From UBA1479 sp040221095 (GTDB lineage Bacteria; Pseudomonadota; Alphaproteobacteria; Rhodospirillales; Casp-alpha2): DNA of 64,000 bases. Location: positions 372,001 through 436,000 of the forward strand of contig JAVJVP010000015.1 in NCBI GenBank assembly GCA_040221095.1. Direction: 5' to 3'. The translations under genes and the position numbers were made by a program. Positions 25,674-33,905 of this stretch are shown here, piece by piece; the stretch's first letter is position 1; each line of letters opens with the position of its first letter. The notes under the pieces are model-generated. The model was not told the origin of the DNA. It searched no databases and saw only the letters and a list, made by a program, of their open reading frames with translations.

Positions 25674-26308
25674 CCCCGGAAAACAAGCAACGCGACGAGA
25701 TCGCGGTTCTCGGAAAATCCCTGTTCGACCGGGGCATGACCTATGCGTCGTCCGGCAACATCAGCGTGCGGACCGAGGACGGCGGCTGGCTGATGACGCC
25801 GTCCGGGTCCTGCCTGGGACGCCTTGATCCCGAACGCATTTCCAAGCTCGACAAGGACGGCACTCACGTCGGCGGCGACAAGCCGACCATCGAGACCTTC
25901 CTGCACATGGCCGTCTATGGCGAGCGCGCCACGGCCAAGGCCATCGTGCATCTGCACTCGACCCATTCGGTCGCCGTCAGCTGCCTGAAGGAAGTGAACC
26001 CGAAGAACGTGCTGCCGCCGATCACCGCCTATTACGTGATGAAGGTCGGCACCCTGCCGCTGATCCCGTTCTTTCCGCCGGGCAGCGTCGATCTCGCCAA
26101 GGCGGTCAAGGAAATGGCGTCGGACCATCATGCGGTGCTGCTCGCCAACCACGGTCCCGTGGTCGCGGGCAAGACCCTCGCCGACGCGGTTTACGCGACG
26201 GAGGAACTGGAGGAAACAGCGAAGCTCTACCTGATGCTGCGCGGACTCGACACCACGTTCCTTTCGCCGGAACAGGTCGCCGACCTGAAGGCGCGTTTCC
26301 CGGGTTGA
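25670..26308 (+). CDS. otnC: 3-oxo-tetronate 4-phosphate decarboxylase (class II aldolase family)
   Basis: A 212-residue zinc-dependent class II aldolase/adducin-family enzyme that decarboxylates 3-oxo-tetronate 4-phosphate to dihydroxyacetone phosphate. Motifs: YASSGNISVR, MTPSGSCLGRL, TIETFLHMAVY with the catalytic Glu, metal ligands in IVHLHSTHSVA, and LLANHGPVVAG with the third His. Four-nt ATGA overlap with otnK shows a coupled operon. Ends with VADLKARFPG. Confidence 0.92.
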   Translation: MTPENKQRDEIAVLGKSLFDRGMTYASSGNISVRTEDGGWLMTPSGSCLGRLDPERISKLDKDGTHVGGDKPTIETFLHMAVYGERATAKAIVHLHSTHSVAVSCLKEVNPKNVLPPITAYYVMKVGTLPLIPFFPPGSVDLAKAVKEMASDHHAVLLANHGPVVAGKTLADAVYATEELEETAKLYLMLRGLDTTFLSPEQVADLKARFPG

Positions 26309-26342
26309 TCTGTCGGGGCAGGCCGGGTTCCGCGACGCTCGG

Positions 26343-27866
26343 TTACGTCACCGCCGGCAATTCAAACCAGAACGTACTGCCAGATCCCCGCACACTTTCC
26401 ACACCGATCCGGCCGTTCATCAACTCGATCATCTGCTTACAGAGCGCCAGGCCGATACCGTTGCCTTCGATCGTCGAGGATACGGCATCGCTTGTACGAT
26501 GGTAACGGGCAAACACTTCGTCGAGATTCGATTCGGCGATTCCAATTCCGGTGTCTTTCACCCAAATCCGGATGGAATGGTCGCCGGCCCCGCGGGCGCC
26601 GATCGTGATCCTGCCGCCGGTTCGGTTGTATTTGACCGCATTCCCAAGAAGATTCAGCAGGCATTGCTTCACCCGGAAGCCGTCCCCCTTGACCGTCAGG
26701 TCGGCCGCAACATCGTCGACGGAAACCGAAATGTTGCGTTCCCGGGCAAGCATGGCGACCAATGAAACGCTCTCGGCAATCAACTCGGACACCGAAATCG
26801 GGCCATTGCTCAGACTGAAGACGCCGTCCTCGCTGCGGGCCTGTTCAAGGACATGGTTGATCAACTCCAACTGATGGTTTCCGGCTTCGATCATGTTCCC
26901 GATGTACTTTTCCTGCGTGTCGTTCAGGCCATCGCCCCCGTGTATCGTCAGCATTTGGGCAAACCCCAGAATCGCGTTGAGCGGTGTCCGCAATTCATGG
27001 CTCATGAATTCGACCAAAAGCGATTTCTGATCGCTCGCCAGGCGTGCGGCTTCGCGGGCACGAACTTCGTTGGTTACATCCGACACCAGGACCATGAATT
27101 CAGGCGCGCCGGCAGCGGTGGTCACCGCCGGAACGATCCGTACGGACAGGTGCCGAGCACTGTCCGGACAGGCACCGATCGTCAATTCCCGGACCATGGG
27201 TTGCACCGAATGTCCCTGGCGCGAGTCCGGTATGGCGCCGCCATCCAGACTGCAGCCAGGCAGCACATCCTGAATGTGGCGCCGGGTAAGGTCCCGCTCA
27301 TCCAAACCGAGCATTTCCAATCCGAACCTGTTGATCGAATGGATCATTCCTCGATCGCTGATCAACAGAATTCCAATCGGCGCATGCTCCAGCAAATCGT
27401 CGAGGAACGAATGATGGGCATCCTGAAAGCTATGTCGGTTCGGCAAATCCTGTTCTGCGTGGCGGAGCGACCCGAAGGCGGCGCGGCGTCGTTGCAGAAT
27501 ATGGATGCGCTCACGAATATGGCCCGCAACGGCCTCCGGGTCGGTCCTTGAGAGCACGACGGTATCGCTGACCGGCAAATCCTCAAACTTTTTCTGACCC
27601 TTTACGCCGCCGGAATTGAATGCGTCATTCAATATGACGATCGGCAGTTTGGCGCCCGAGTAGCGCAATCCGACGGCGGTGCCGACGGGATCGCGATCTC
27701 CTTCGCCCAACAAGAGCAGTCTGGGCAGGTCTTCGCCGTTGTCCGGACAGATGTCGTCGACCGCCCCGGCCCATGCATGAAACGTGAACCCGTCGCCGAT
27801 CGAACCGATCAAGCGGTCAAGGAACGGCTGGTCGTCGAGTTGATAGAGTACTTGTGCGCTCATCAT
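26343..27866 (-). CDS. PAS-domain sensor histidine kinase
   Basis: A 507-residue cytoplasmic-looking kinase without membrane helices. Residues ~1-130 resemble a degenerate receiver fold (PRLLLLGEGDRDPVG, LPIVILNDAF) without the usual Asp set. A PAS domain follows at ~155-270 (LLEHAPIGILLISDRG). The phosphoacceptor is His290 in FMSHELRTPLNAILGFAQML, and the ATPase has LLNLLGNAVKYN, VKDTGIGIAESN and EGNGIGLALCKQM. The start codon lies 3 nt after the stop of the acyl-CoA dehydrogenase gene, so the pair is an operon. No response regulator is encoded with it. Confidence 0.9.
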   Translation of the reverse strand: MMSAQVLYQLDDQPFLDRLIGSIGDGFTFHAWAGAVDDICPDNGEDLPRLLLLGEGDRDPVGTAVGLRYSGAKLPIVILNDAFNSGGVKGQKKFEDLPVSDTVVLSRTDPEAVAGHIRERIHILQRRRAAFGSLRHAEQDLPNRHSFQDAHHSFLDDLLEHAPIGILLISDRGMIHSINRFGLEMLGLDERDLTRRHIQDVLPGCSLDGGAIPDSRQGHSVQPMVRELTIGACPDSARHLSVRIVPAVTTAAGAPEFMVLVSDVTNEVRAREAARLASDQKSLLVEFMSHELRTPLNAILGFAQMLTIHGGDGLNDTQEKYIGNMIEAGNHQLELINHVLEQARSEDGVFSLSNGPISVSELIAESVSLVAMLARERNISVSVDDVAADLTVKGDGFRVKQCLLNLLGNAVKYNRTGGRITIGARGAGDHSIRIWVKDTGIGIAESNLDEVFARYHRTSDAVSSTIEGNGIGLALCKQMIELMNGRIGVESVRGSGSTFWFELPAVT

Positions 27867-27869
27867 TCT

Positions 27870-29063
27870 CTACTCATCACCGAAAAGTGCGAGGCCCAGG
27901 AGCTTTCGTCCCGTCCAGATGCGCAATAGATCGGTCGTCGGCGCCATCACATGCGCCGCGCGCACGTCGCGCAAATGCCGCTGCATCCGGTCACCATCCC
28001 GATAGGCGGTTCCGCCCATCATGGTCATGGCCTCGTTGACGACATGGGTCGCGACATCGGCGACTTCCGCCTTGGATGAGAGAATATGGATAACCGCATT
28101 CTCATCACCCGCATCAAACATCCGCGCACCGTTGTACAGCAGTTGCCGCACGGCTTCGGTCTTGGCCCAAAGCGTGCCAAGGCGCTGTTGCAAGACGGAT
28201 GAATCAGCCAAACGGCGGCCGTCGTGTTTGAATTCCCGCGCGGTCAAATGCGCCCGCGCGATCTCAAGAGCATCGGAAGCAACGCCCAGATATGTCCCCG
28301 ACATGGCCGCCAGAAAGTATGGTGCGACGACGTTGAACATGTACCAGATCTGATCGCCCTCGGATCCCAGCAGGTTACGCGCGTCCAAATGGACGCCAAC
28401 CAGGTCAAGCGTGCGGGAATCGTTGCCACGCATGCCGAAACCCTGCCAGGAATCATGCCATGTCATGCCCTCGGTCCCGTCGGGAAGGACCGTACAAGAG
28501 AACTGCACCAGTCCTTCCGGGTCATGGTTCATGACAGACACGACGTATGAATCGACATGCGCTCCATTGGTCACGAAATGCTTTTGCCCGTCGATGCGAA
28601 GCGTCGCCTCGTCCACATGCGTCAGGCGGGTCTGCGGAAAGTAAAAATGCGATCCTGTCCCGGCTTCGCTTAACGCCAATGTCGTCAGATGCTTGCCTTC
28701 ACAGATCGGACGCAGAAATGCCCGCGTGTGATGGTCCGTTGCGCGGGCTGCGATTACGGACGAACCGACACAATGCATGCCGAAGCAGATCGCCGTCGAT
28801 GCGCACTCACGGCCGAGGATTTCGCAGACCTTTGCCAACGCCATCAGGCCGTGGCCCAAACCGCCGAATTTGCGGTCAACCACCAATCCACCCAATCCGG
28901 CAGCCTGCAGGGCTCGCAGGCCGGCTTCCGGCCAGGAGCAATCCTTGTCAATTTGCGTCGCATTCTCTCGAATCACGCCTTCTGCGATGCGTTTCGCAAC
29001 GGCGAGTACGTCACTCAAGGACGTTCGATCCGATGAGAGAACTTGTGCGGCTTCAATAGCCAT
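27870..29063 (-). CDS. atypical acyl-CoA dehydrogenase-family flavoprotein
   Basis: 397 residues with the ACAD fold: LGGLVVDRKFGGLGHG, TLALSEAGTGSHF, IDGQKHFVTNGAHVDSY and WHDSWQGFGMRGNDSRTLDL. The usual C-terminal IYEGT-type segment with catalytic Glu is replaced by RAAHVMAPTTDLLRIWTGR, as in ACAD-like monooxygenases and oxidases. Some true ACADs carry their Glu elsewhere, so dehydrogenase activity is not excluded. It is the first gene of an operon with a histidine kinase and has an excellent ribosome-binding site (GGAGGAG). Codon use is less biased to G/C at third positions than in most neighbours. Confidence 0.85.
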   Translation of the reverse strand: MAIEAAQVLSSDRTSLSDVLAVAKRIAEGVIRENATQIDKDCSWPEAGLRALQAAGLGGLVVDRKFGGLGHGLMALAKVCEILGRECASTAICFGMHCVGSSVIAARATDHHTRAFLRPICEGKHLTTLALSEAGTGSHFYFPQTRLTHVDEATLRIDGQKHFVTNGAHVDSYVVSVMNHDPEGLVQFSCTVLPDGTEGMTWHDSWQGFGMRGNDSRTLDLVGVHLDARNLLGSEGDQIWYMFNVVAPYFLAAMSGTYLGVASDALEIARAHLTAREFKHDGRRLADSSVLQQRLGTLWAKTEAVRQLLYNGARMFDAGDENAVIHILSSKAEVADVATHVVNEAMTMMGGTAYRDGDRMQRHLRDVRAAHVMAPTTDLLRIWTGRKLLGLALFGDE

Positions 29064-29260
29064 TCGTTCTCCTCCAATCCCCTGATTCGGCGATCACTTA
29101 TCGGTTTCACCATCCCCGGCCGCGTACTGTCTCCATTACGTCTTCATCCAGAAGACACGACATAACCGGCAGGGTTCCGGCCCCCTTTAGCGACGCTATC
29201 GACGCAAACTTCATGCCACATTACACACTTCTTAAGTATAGCATCCTTTTGCGTGTGGCC

Positions 29261-29365
29261 TTATTTGCCCTGCCAATCCGGCTTCTGCCGGGCGCGGACC
29301 TGAAGGCGCGTTTTCCAGTCTGACGCGGCCTCATTCGGCGAAAACATCAAAAATTCACGATCCGG
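29261..29365 (-). pseudogene. 3' relic of a second enoyl-CoA hydratase
   Basis: The minus strand reads DREFLMFSPNEAASDWKTRL then QVRARQKPDWQGK and a stop at 29261-29263. This closely matches a crotonase-family C-terminus and the end of the intact enoyl-CoA hydratase 600 bp away (FVAKQKPDWKGV). No body of the gene exists to the right, where a glyoxalase-family gene begins. I read it as the surviving tail of a paralogue lost when the glyoxalase gene, or the kinase/ACAD pair, arrived. Confidence 0.55.
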
Positions 29366-29406
29366 ACGGCAAGACGGTTGCCGTGATCGCTTTGTTACGG
29401 CAATAT

Positions 29407-29424
29407 GTAGACCGTTCTGTCTAC
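29407..29424. promoter_or_regulatory. NemR-like (TetR-family) operator
   Basis: GTAGACCGTTCTGTCTAC: perfect 6-bp arms GTAGAC/GTCTAC with a 6-nt spacer, 25 nt before the glyoxalase-family start codon. It matches the NemR box pattern TAGACC-N4-GGTCTA at all but one position. NemR controls glyoxalase and N-ethylmaleimide reductase genes in response to reactive electrophiles. No TetR gene lies in the window. Confidence 0.55.
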
Positions 29425-29448
29425 TTTTATTGCAACCGGAGCATGCCC

Positions 29449-29862
29449 ATGACCACGCCCCCGCTCACCCTCGGCGCCCATCACATCGGCCTGACGGTTC
29501 CCGACCTCGCCCAGACCAAGTCCTTCCTTGAAGAGGCACTCGGCTTTCAACAGGTGGGGGAGGTGCCCGATTATCCGGCGGTGTTCGTTTCGGACGGCAC
29601 GGTCATGCTGACCCTGTGGCGGGCGGAAAACCCGGAAACCGCCACCCCCTTCGACCGCAGGAGGAACATCGGCCTGCATCACCTGGCATTGAAGGTCGCG
29701 GATTTCGCGGCGCTGGACACCGTTTACGAACGGGTCAGCACCTGGCCCGGCGTCGAGACCGAATGCGCGCCCTGCCCGGTGCGGCCGGAATCCCCGGCGC
29801 GGCATTTCATCTGCATCATTCCGGGCGGGCTGCGGTTCGAATTCTTCGCCCCGCCCGAATAG
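29449..29862 (+). CDS. VOC/glyoxalase-superfamily protein
   Basis: A 137-residue single VOC domain with paired beta-alpha-beta-beta-beta units. Metal-ligand positions look present: His in GAHHIGLTVPDL, Glu/His in GLHHLALKV and Glu in LRFEFFAPPE. The family covers lactoylglutathione lyases, fosfomycin-type enzymes and dioxygenases. A NemR-like operator upstream would fit methylglyoxal or aldehyde detoxification. I use ATG 29449 because GGAG lies at the right distance; ATG 29443 is too close to it. Confidence 0.85.
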   Translation: MTTPPLTLGAHHIGLTVPDLAQTKSFLEEALGFQQVGEVPDYPAVFVSDGTVMLTLWRAENPETATPFDRRRNIGLHHLALKVADFAALDTVYERVSTWPGVETECAPCPVRPESPARHFICIIPGGLRFEFFAPPE

Positions 29863-29868
29863 CCGCGA

Positions 29869-30660
29869 TCAGACGCCCTTCCAGTCCGGCTTCTGCTTGG
29901 CGACGAAGCTTTCCACGCCGTGCTTGAAATCGCGGCTGCCGTAGGCGGCATGGATCAGGTCGCGGTCGTCCGGGGTCAGGTTGGTGCCCAGGCGGCGCAG
30001 GGCTTCTTTGGTCACCCGCATGGTCACGGGGGCATGACCCAAAAGCTTTTCGACAAGCTCCGCCTGCAGGGCGTCGATGCCGTCGGCTTCGGCGACGGCG
30101 AGCAGATAGCCGTGGGCCAATAATTCCTCGGCCTCCGGCATTTCCGCCAGCATCAGCATGCGCTTGACCATGGGCAGGCCGAGGGTTTCCGTCAGCGCCC
30201 GCAGGTTCTGCGCCGACAGGCAGTTGCCGAGCGTGCGCGCGATGGGCACGCCGAACCGCGATCCCGCCGTGGCGATGCGGAAATCGCAGGCGTTGGCGAT
30301 GGCCATGCCGCCGCCGACGGCCCAGCCCTCGACCACGCAGAGGGTCGGCATGGGCAGGCGTTCGACGCGGGAAATATAGGTTTCGACCTTGTCCTCATAG
30401 GCCAGGCCGTCGTCGCCCGAGGTGAAGGCCCCGAACTGGGCGATGTCCGTACCGGCGACGAAGGCCTTGCCGCCCGCCCCCCGGAACACGGCGACGCGCA
30501 CGGAGGGATCGTCCATGATTTCGTCGCAGGCGTCGGCCAGGCCCTGATACATGGTCCAGGTCATGGCGTTGCGGGCCTGGGGCCGGTCAAAGATCAGATG
30601 GGCGACGGCGCCGTTGCGGGTCAGGCGCACGGCACCTTGGTCGTCTGCGGGTGTGGTCAT
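29869..30660 (-). CDS. enoyl-CoA hydratase/isomerase (crotonase family)
   Basis: A 263-residue crotonase. The first oxyanion-hole/CoA segment is FRGAGGKAFVAGTDIAQFGAF and the second is VEGWAVGGGMAIANACDFRIAT. At the classic hydratase Glu positions I see no clear pair of Glu residues (GVPIARTLGN in place of GxPExxxG), so isomerase, hydrolase or decarboxylase chemistry is possible. The C-terminus FVAKQKPDWKGV is typical. Convergent with the VOC gene, 6 nt apart. Confidence 0.88.
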   Translation of the reverse strand: MTTPADDQGAVRLTRNGAVAHLIFDRPQARNAMTWTMYQGLADACDEIMDDPSVRVAVFRGAGGKAFVAGTDIAQFGAFTSGDDGLAYEDKVETYISRVERLPMPTLCVVEGWAVGGGMAIANACDFRIATAGSRFGVPIARTLGNCLSAQNLRALTETLGLPMVKRMLMLAEMPEAEELLAHGYLLAVAEADGIDALQAELVEKLLGHAPVTMRVTKEALRRLGTNLTPDDRDLIHAAYGSRDFKHGVESFVAKQKPDWKGV

Positions 30661-30795
30661 GGGGCTTGGTTCCGTGATTGTTGAAAGGCAATTGAATACT
30701 GCGGGCCGCATCCTAACCCAGGTGATCCGGCAGGCACAGTCATGAGCTGGCAATTTCGCCTGACCGGGCGGCGCCAAGCGGGGTAGAATGCCGCC

Positions 30796-31161
30796 ATGAA
30801 GGCAGGAAACCAGCAGACAGGGGCGCGGCTCCGCGTCGTTCTCGCCCCCGACGTCGCCATCGGGCCGGGCAAGGCCGACCTGTTGCAGGGCGTTGGCGAA
30901 ACCGGCTCCATCGCCGCCGCCGGGCGCGACCTGGGCATGAGCTACAAGAAGGCCTGGGGCCTGATCGAGGCCCTGAACGCGCAGTTCGGCACGCCCCTGG
31001 TCACCACCTCGAGGGGCGGCAGCACGCGCGGCGGCGCGGAGCTGACGGACCTGGGACACAAGGTGCTCGACCAGTACCGCAAGATGGAAGCCAAGACCGA
31101 AAAGGCCATCGCCGGCGACCTGATCGCCATGCGCAAGCTGCTGCCCAAGGACGACGCCTAG
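30796..31161 (+). CDS. modE: ModE-like winged-helix molybdate regulator (DNA-binding domain only)
   Basis: A 121-residue protein equal to the N-terminal LysR-like winged helix of ModE: LLQGVGETGSIAAAGRDLGM (recognition helix region), SYKKAWGLIEALNAQFGTPL, and a wing with GGSTRGGAELTDLGHKVLD. The C-terminal TOBE/molybdate-binding domains of E. coli ModE are absent, as in many alphaproteobacterial ModE and MopB-type forms. It lies 84 nt ahead of modA and probably controls modABC. How it senses molybdate without a TOBE domain is open. Confidence 0.85.
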   Translation: MKAGNQQTGARLRVVLAPDVAIGPGKADLLQGVGETGSIAAAGRDLGMSYKKAWGLIEALNAQFGTPLVTTSRGGSTRGGAELTDLGHKVLDQYRKMEAKTEKAIAGDLIAMRKLLPKDDA

Positions 31162-31199
31162 GCGCCACGCACGCACCTCTTGCCAAGAACCGCCCCTGG

Positions 31200-31233
31200 C
31201 GATAGTTTCCGATATGTCCGAGTTGTCCTATCG
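31200..31233. promoter_or_regulatory. candidate ModE-type operator ahead of modA
   Basis: CGATAG (31200-31205) and CTATCG (31228-31233) form an inverted repeat just before the modA ribosome-binding site. ModE half-sites have the form CGnTAT...ATAnCG. Here the sequence is close but the 22-nt spacer is about one helical turn longer than the classical site. Confidence 0.4.
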
Positions 31234-31245
31234 GAGAGTCGCTGC

Positions 31246-32031
31246 ATGTCCGCCGCCGTTCTGAAAAACCGCATACTCCTGCTGGCCGCCGTCGCCGCGT
31301 TGATGCTGCCCGGCCCCGCCCGCGCGGGCGAGGTCAAGGTCGCCGTCGCCGCCAATTTCACCCAGGCGGCCCAGGACATCGGCGCTCTGTTCGAGGAGAA
31401 GACCGGCCACAAGGTGGTGTTCAGTTTCGGGTCGACCGGGCAGATCTATACCCAGATCGCCAAGGGCGCACCGTTCGAGGTGTTCCTGGCCGCCGACCAG
31501 AAACGTCCCCTGAAGGCCGCCGCCGACGGCCTGGCTCTCGCCGAAACCCGGTTCACCTACGCCACGGGCAAGATCGTGCTCTACAGCCGCGACGCGGATC
31601 TGGTGCAGGGGCCAAGCACGTTAAAGCGTGCAACCTTTTCCAGGATCGCCATCGCCAATCCGGTGACCGCCCCCTACGGCGCCGCCGCCATCACCGCCAT
31701 GAAGGCGCTCGGCGTCTATGACGCCCTGAAACCCAGGATCGTCCAGGGCAACAACATCGCCCAGACCCATCAGTTCGTGGAATCGGGCAATGCGGAACTG
31801 GGTTTCATCGCCCTGTCGCAGGTCGCCGGTCACGACAAAGGCTCGCGCTGGCCGGTGCCGGAAGACCTCTACCCCGCCATCGCTCAGGACGCGGTTCTTC
31901 TGAACAGCGGTAAGGACAATCCGGCGGCCCGCGCGTTCCTGTCGTTCCTGGGCGGGGACTCGGCCAATCGGGTGAAGGCCCGGTTCGGCTACGGCCTGGG
32001 CGAACCGGCCAAGATCCGCCCGGATGCCTGA
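31246..32031 (+). CDS. modA: molybdate ABC transporter substrate-binding protein
   Basis: A 261-residue periplasmic receptor for molybdate/tungstate. Signal peptide to about residue 27 (LPGPARAGEV). Family motifs: VAVAANFTQAAQDIGALFEE, FSFGSTGQIYTQIAKGAPFEVFLAAD, ANPVTAPYGAAA and SGNAELGFIALSQV; the C-terminus is FLGGDSANRVKARFGYG. ATG 31246 follows GGAGAG. First gene of modABC; it overlaps modB by 8 nt. Confidence 0.95.
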   Translation: MSAAVLKNRILLLAAVAALMLPGPARAGEVKVAVAANFTQAAQDIGALFEEKTGHKVVFSFGSTGQIYTQIAKGAPFEVFLAADQKRPLKAAADGLALAETRFTYATGKIVLYSRDADLVQGPSTLKRATFSRIAIANPVTAPYGAAAITAMKALGVYDALKPRIVQGNNIAQTHQFVESGNAELGFIALSQVAGHDKGSRWPVPEDLYPAIAQDAVLLNSGKDNPAARAFLSFLGGDSANRVKARFGYGLGEPAKIRPDA

Positions 32032-32719
32032 ACAGGGGCTTGATCTCGCCGGGCTGTGGTCGCCGATCCGCCTGACCCTGGAACTGGCCACGATTACCAC
32101 CGTGATTCTTCTGATCATCGGCACGCCCATCGCCTGGTGGCTGGCGCGGTCCAAGGCCCGGTGGAAGGAAGCGGTCGCCGCCGTGGTCGCCGTGCCCCTG
32201 GTGCTGCCGCCGACGGTGCTGGGGTTCTACCTGCTGGTCGCCATGGGGCCGGACGGTCCCGGCGGCTGGATCGCCGGGCTGTGGGGCGAACGCTCCCTCG
32301 CCTTCACCTTCCAGGGCCTGGTCATCGGCTCCGTGTTCTATTCCATGCCCTTCGTGGTGCAGCCCATCCGCAACGCCTTCGAAGCCTTCGGCGACCGGCC
32401 GCTGGAGGTCGCGGCGACCCTGCACGCCTCGCCCTGGGACGCCTTCTGGTCCGTCGCCGTGCCTCTGGCGCGGCCGGGATTCCTGACCGGCGCGGTGCTG
32501 GGGTTCGCCCATACGGTGGGTGAATTCGGCGTCGTGCTGATGATCGGCGGCAACATCCCGGGCGAGACCAAGGTTTTGTCCGTCGCCATCTACGACTATG
32601 TGGAAACCCTGCGCTGGGCCGAGGCGCATATCCTGGCCGGCGGCCTGCTGGTGTTCGCCTTCGTCGTCATCCTGTCGATGATGCTGCTGGAAAAGCGCAT
32701 CGGACGCGCCGCACGATGA
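32024..32719 (+). CDS. modB: molybdate ABC transporter permease
   Basis: A 231-residue inner-membrane permease with about five helices. The coupling EAA-type loop is VAATLHASPWDAFWSVAVPLARPG, and PLVLPPTVLGFYLLVAMG and GFAHTVGEFGVVLMIGGNIPG are diagnostic of ModB. Overlaps modA (8 nt) and modC (ATGA). Confidence 0.95.
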   Translation: MPEQGLDLAGLWSPIRLTLELATITTVILLIIGTPIAWWLARSKARWKEAVAAVVAVPLVLPPTVLGFYLLVAMGPDGPGGWIAGLWGERSLAFTFQGLVIGSVFYSMPFVVQPIRNAFEAFGDRPLEVAATLHASPWDAFWSVAVPLARPGFLTGAVLGFAHTVGEFGVVLMIGGNIPGETKVLSVAIYDYVETLRWAEAHILAGGLLVFAFVVILSMMLLEKRIGRAAR

Positions 32720-33828
32720 TCACGGACACCCCGGTTCTCGACGCCGCCTTCAAGGGGCCGGTCGGCAATTTCAACCTGGACGTCGCGTTCAAGGCGCCGC
32801 TCGCCGGCGTAACCGCCCTGTTCGGGGCGTCGGGCTGCGGCAAGACCACGATCCTGCGCTGCATCGCCGGGCTGCACCGCCTGCCGGGCCACCTCGCCCT
32901 CGGCGACCGGACATGGCAGGACGATGGGGAAAACCTGTTCCGCCCGCCGCACAAGCGCCGCGTCGGCTACGTGTTTCAGGAACCGTCCCTGTTCGCCCAT
33001 CTGACCGTGCGGGGCAATCTGAACTTCGGCGCCCGCCGGGCCCCGCGCGGCAACGGATCTGGCCCCACCGTCGATTTTGATCAGGTTGTCGATCTGCTCG
33101 GCATCGCGCATCTTCTCGACCGGGCGCCCGCCAAGCTGTCCGGCGGCGAGCGCCAGCGCGTCGCTGTCGGCCGGGCGCTGTTATCGGAACCACGCCTGCT
33201 GCTGATGGACGAGCCCCTGTCGGCCCTCGACCGCGCGACCAAGGACGAAATCCTCGCCTATTTCGAGGTCCTGCACCAGGAATTGAACATCCCCATCCTC
33301 TACGTCAGCCACGACATCGCCGAGGTCACGCGCCTGGCCGACCGCCTGGTCGTGCTGTCGCGCGGCGGCAAGGTCGCCGAGGGCTCCGTCGGCGAGGTGT
33401 TGGAGCGCCTGGACCTGCAGCCCATGACCGGGCGGTTCGAGGCCGGGGTCATGCTGACCGCCACGGTCAAGTCTCATGACGCCGCCTTCAACCTGACCTT
33501 CCTCGACCACCACGGCCAGACCCTGACCATCCCCGCCACCGACACCGCCATCGGCGAGACCATCCGCCTGCGCGTGCGCGCCCGCGACGTGTCCCTGGCG
33601 ACCCAGCCGCCCACGGGCATCAGCATCCGCAACATCCTGAAGGGCACGGTCATGGAAATTCGGGAAGAGCCGGACACCGCCTTCGCCGAAACCCTGATCG
33701 ACATCGGCGGCGGCCGCCTGCGGGCCCGCGTCACCCGCCATGCGGTGGCGGACCTGAAACTCACCGCCGGCATGCCCGTCCATGCCCTGATCAAGAGCAT
33801 CACCTTCGACCGGCGCTCCCTCGGTTGA
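32716..33828 (+). CDS. modC: molybdate ABC transporter ATP-binding protein
   Basis: A 370-residue ABC ATPase with a C-terminal regulatory molybdate-binding (TOBE) domain. Walker A GASGCGKTT, Q-loop VGYVFQEPSLF, signature LSGGERQRVAVGRAL, Walker B LLLMDEPLSALD, switch YVSHDIAEV. Residues ~300-368 form the TOBE part (ISIRNILKGTVMEIREE). Molybdate binding there can inhibit transport in known ModC proteins. Confidence 0.95.
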   Translation: MITDTPVLDAAFKGPVGNFNLDVAFKAPLAGVTALFGASGCGKTTILRCIAGLHRLPGHLALGDRTWQDDGENLFRPPHKRRVGYVFQEPSLFAHLTVRGNLNFGARRAPRGNGSGPTVDFDQVVDLLGIAHLLDRAPAKLSGGERQRVAVGRALLSEPRLLLMDEPLSALDRATKDEILAYFEVLHQELNIPILYVSHDIAEVTRLADRLVVLSRGGKVAEGSVGEVLERLDLQPMTGRFEAGVMLTATVKSHDAAFNLTFLDHHGQTLTIPATDTAIGETIRLRVRARDVSLATQPPTGISIRNILKGTVMEIREEPDTAFAETLIDIGGGRLRARVTRHAVADLKLTAGMPVHALIKSITFDRRSLG

Positions 33829-33905
33829 GCCCCTCTCCGCACAGGCTGGAAAAACCCGTCCCGGACGCGTAGGAATAATCCAGCAACCGGAAAGGACCGC
33901 CCGCC

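Noticed and set aside
29298..29324. Second otnC 3' end (ADLKARFP on the plus strand, 17 nt shared with otnC)
   Set aside because: The opposite strand reads a much longer and more convincing crotonase C-terminus; the plus-strand match is probably due to shared codon bias.
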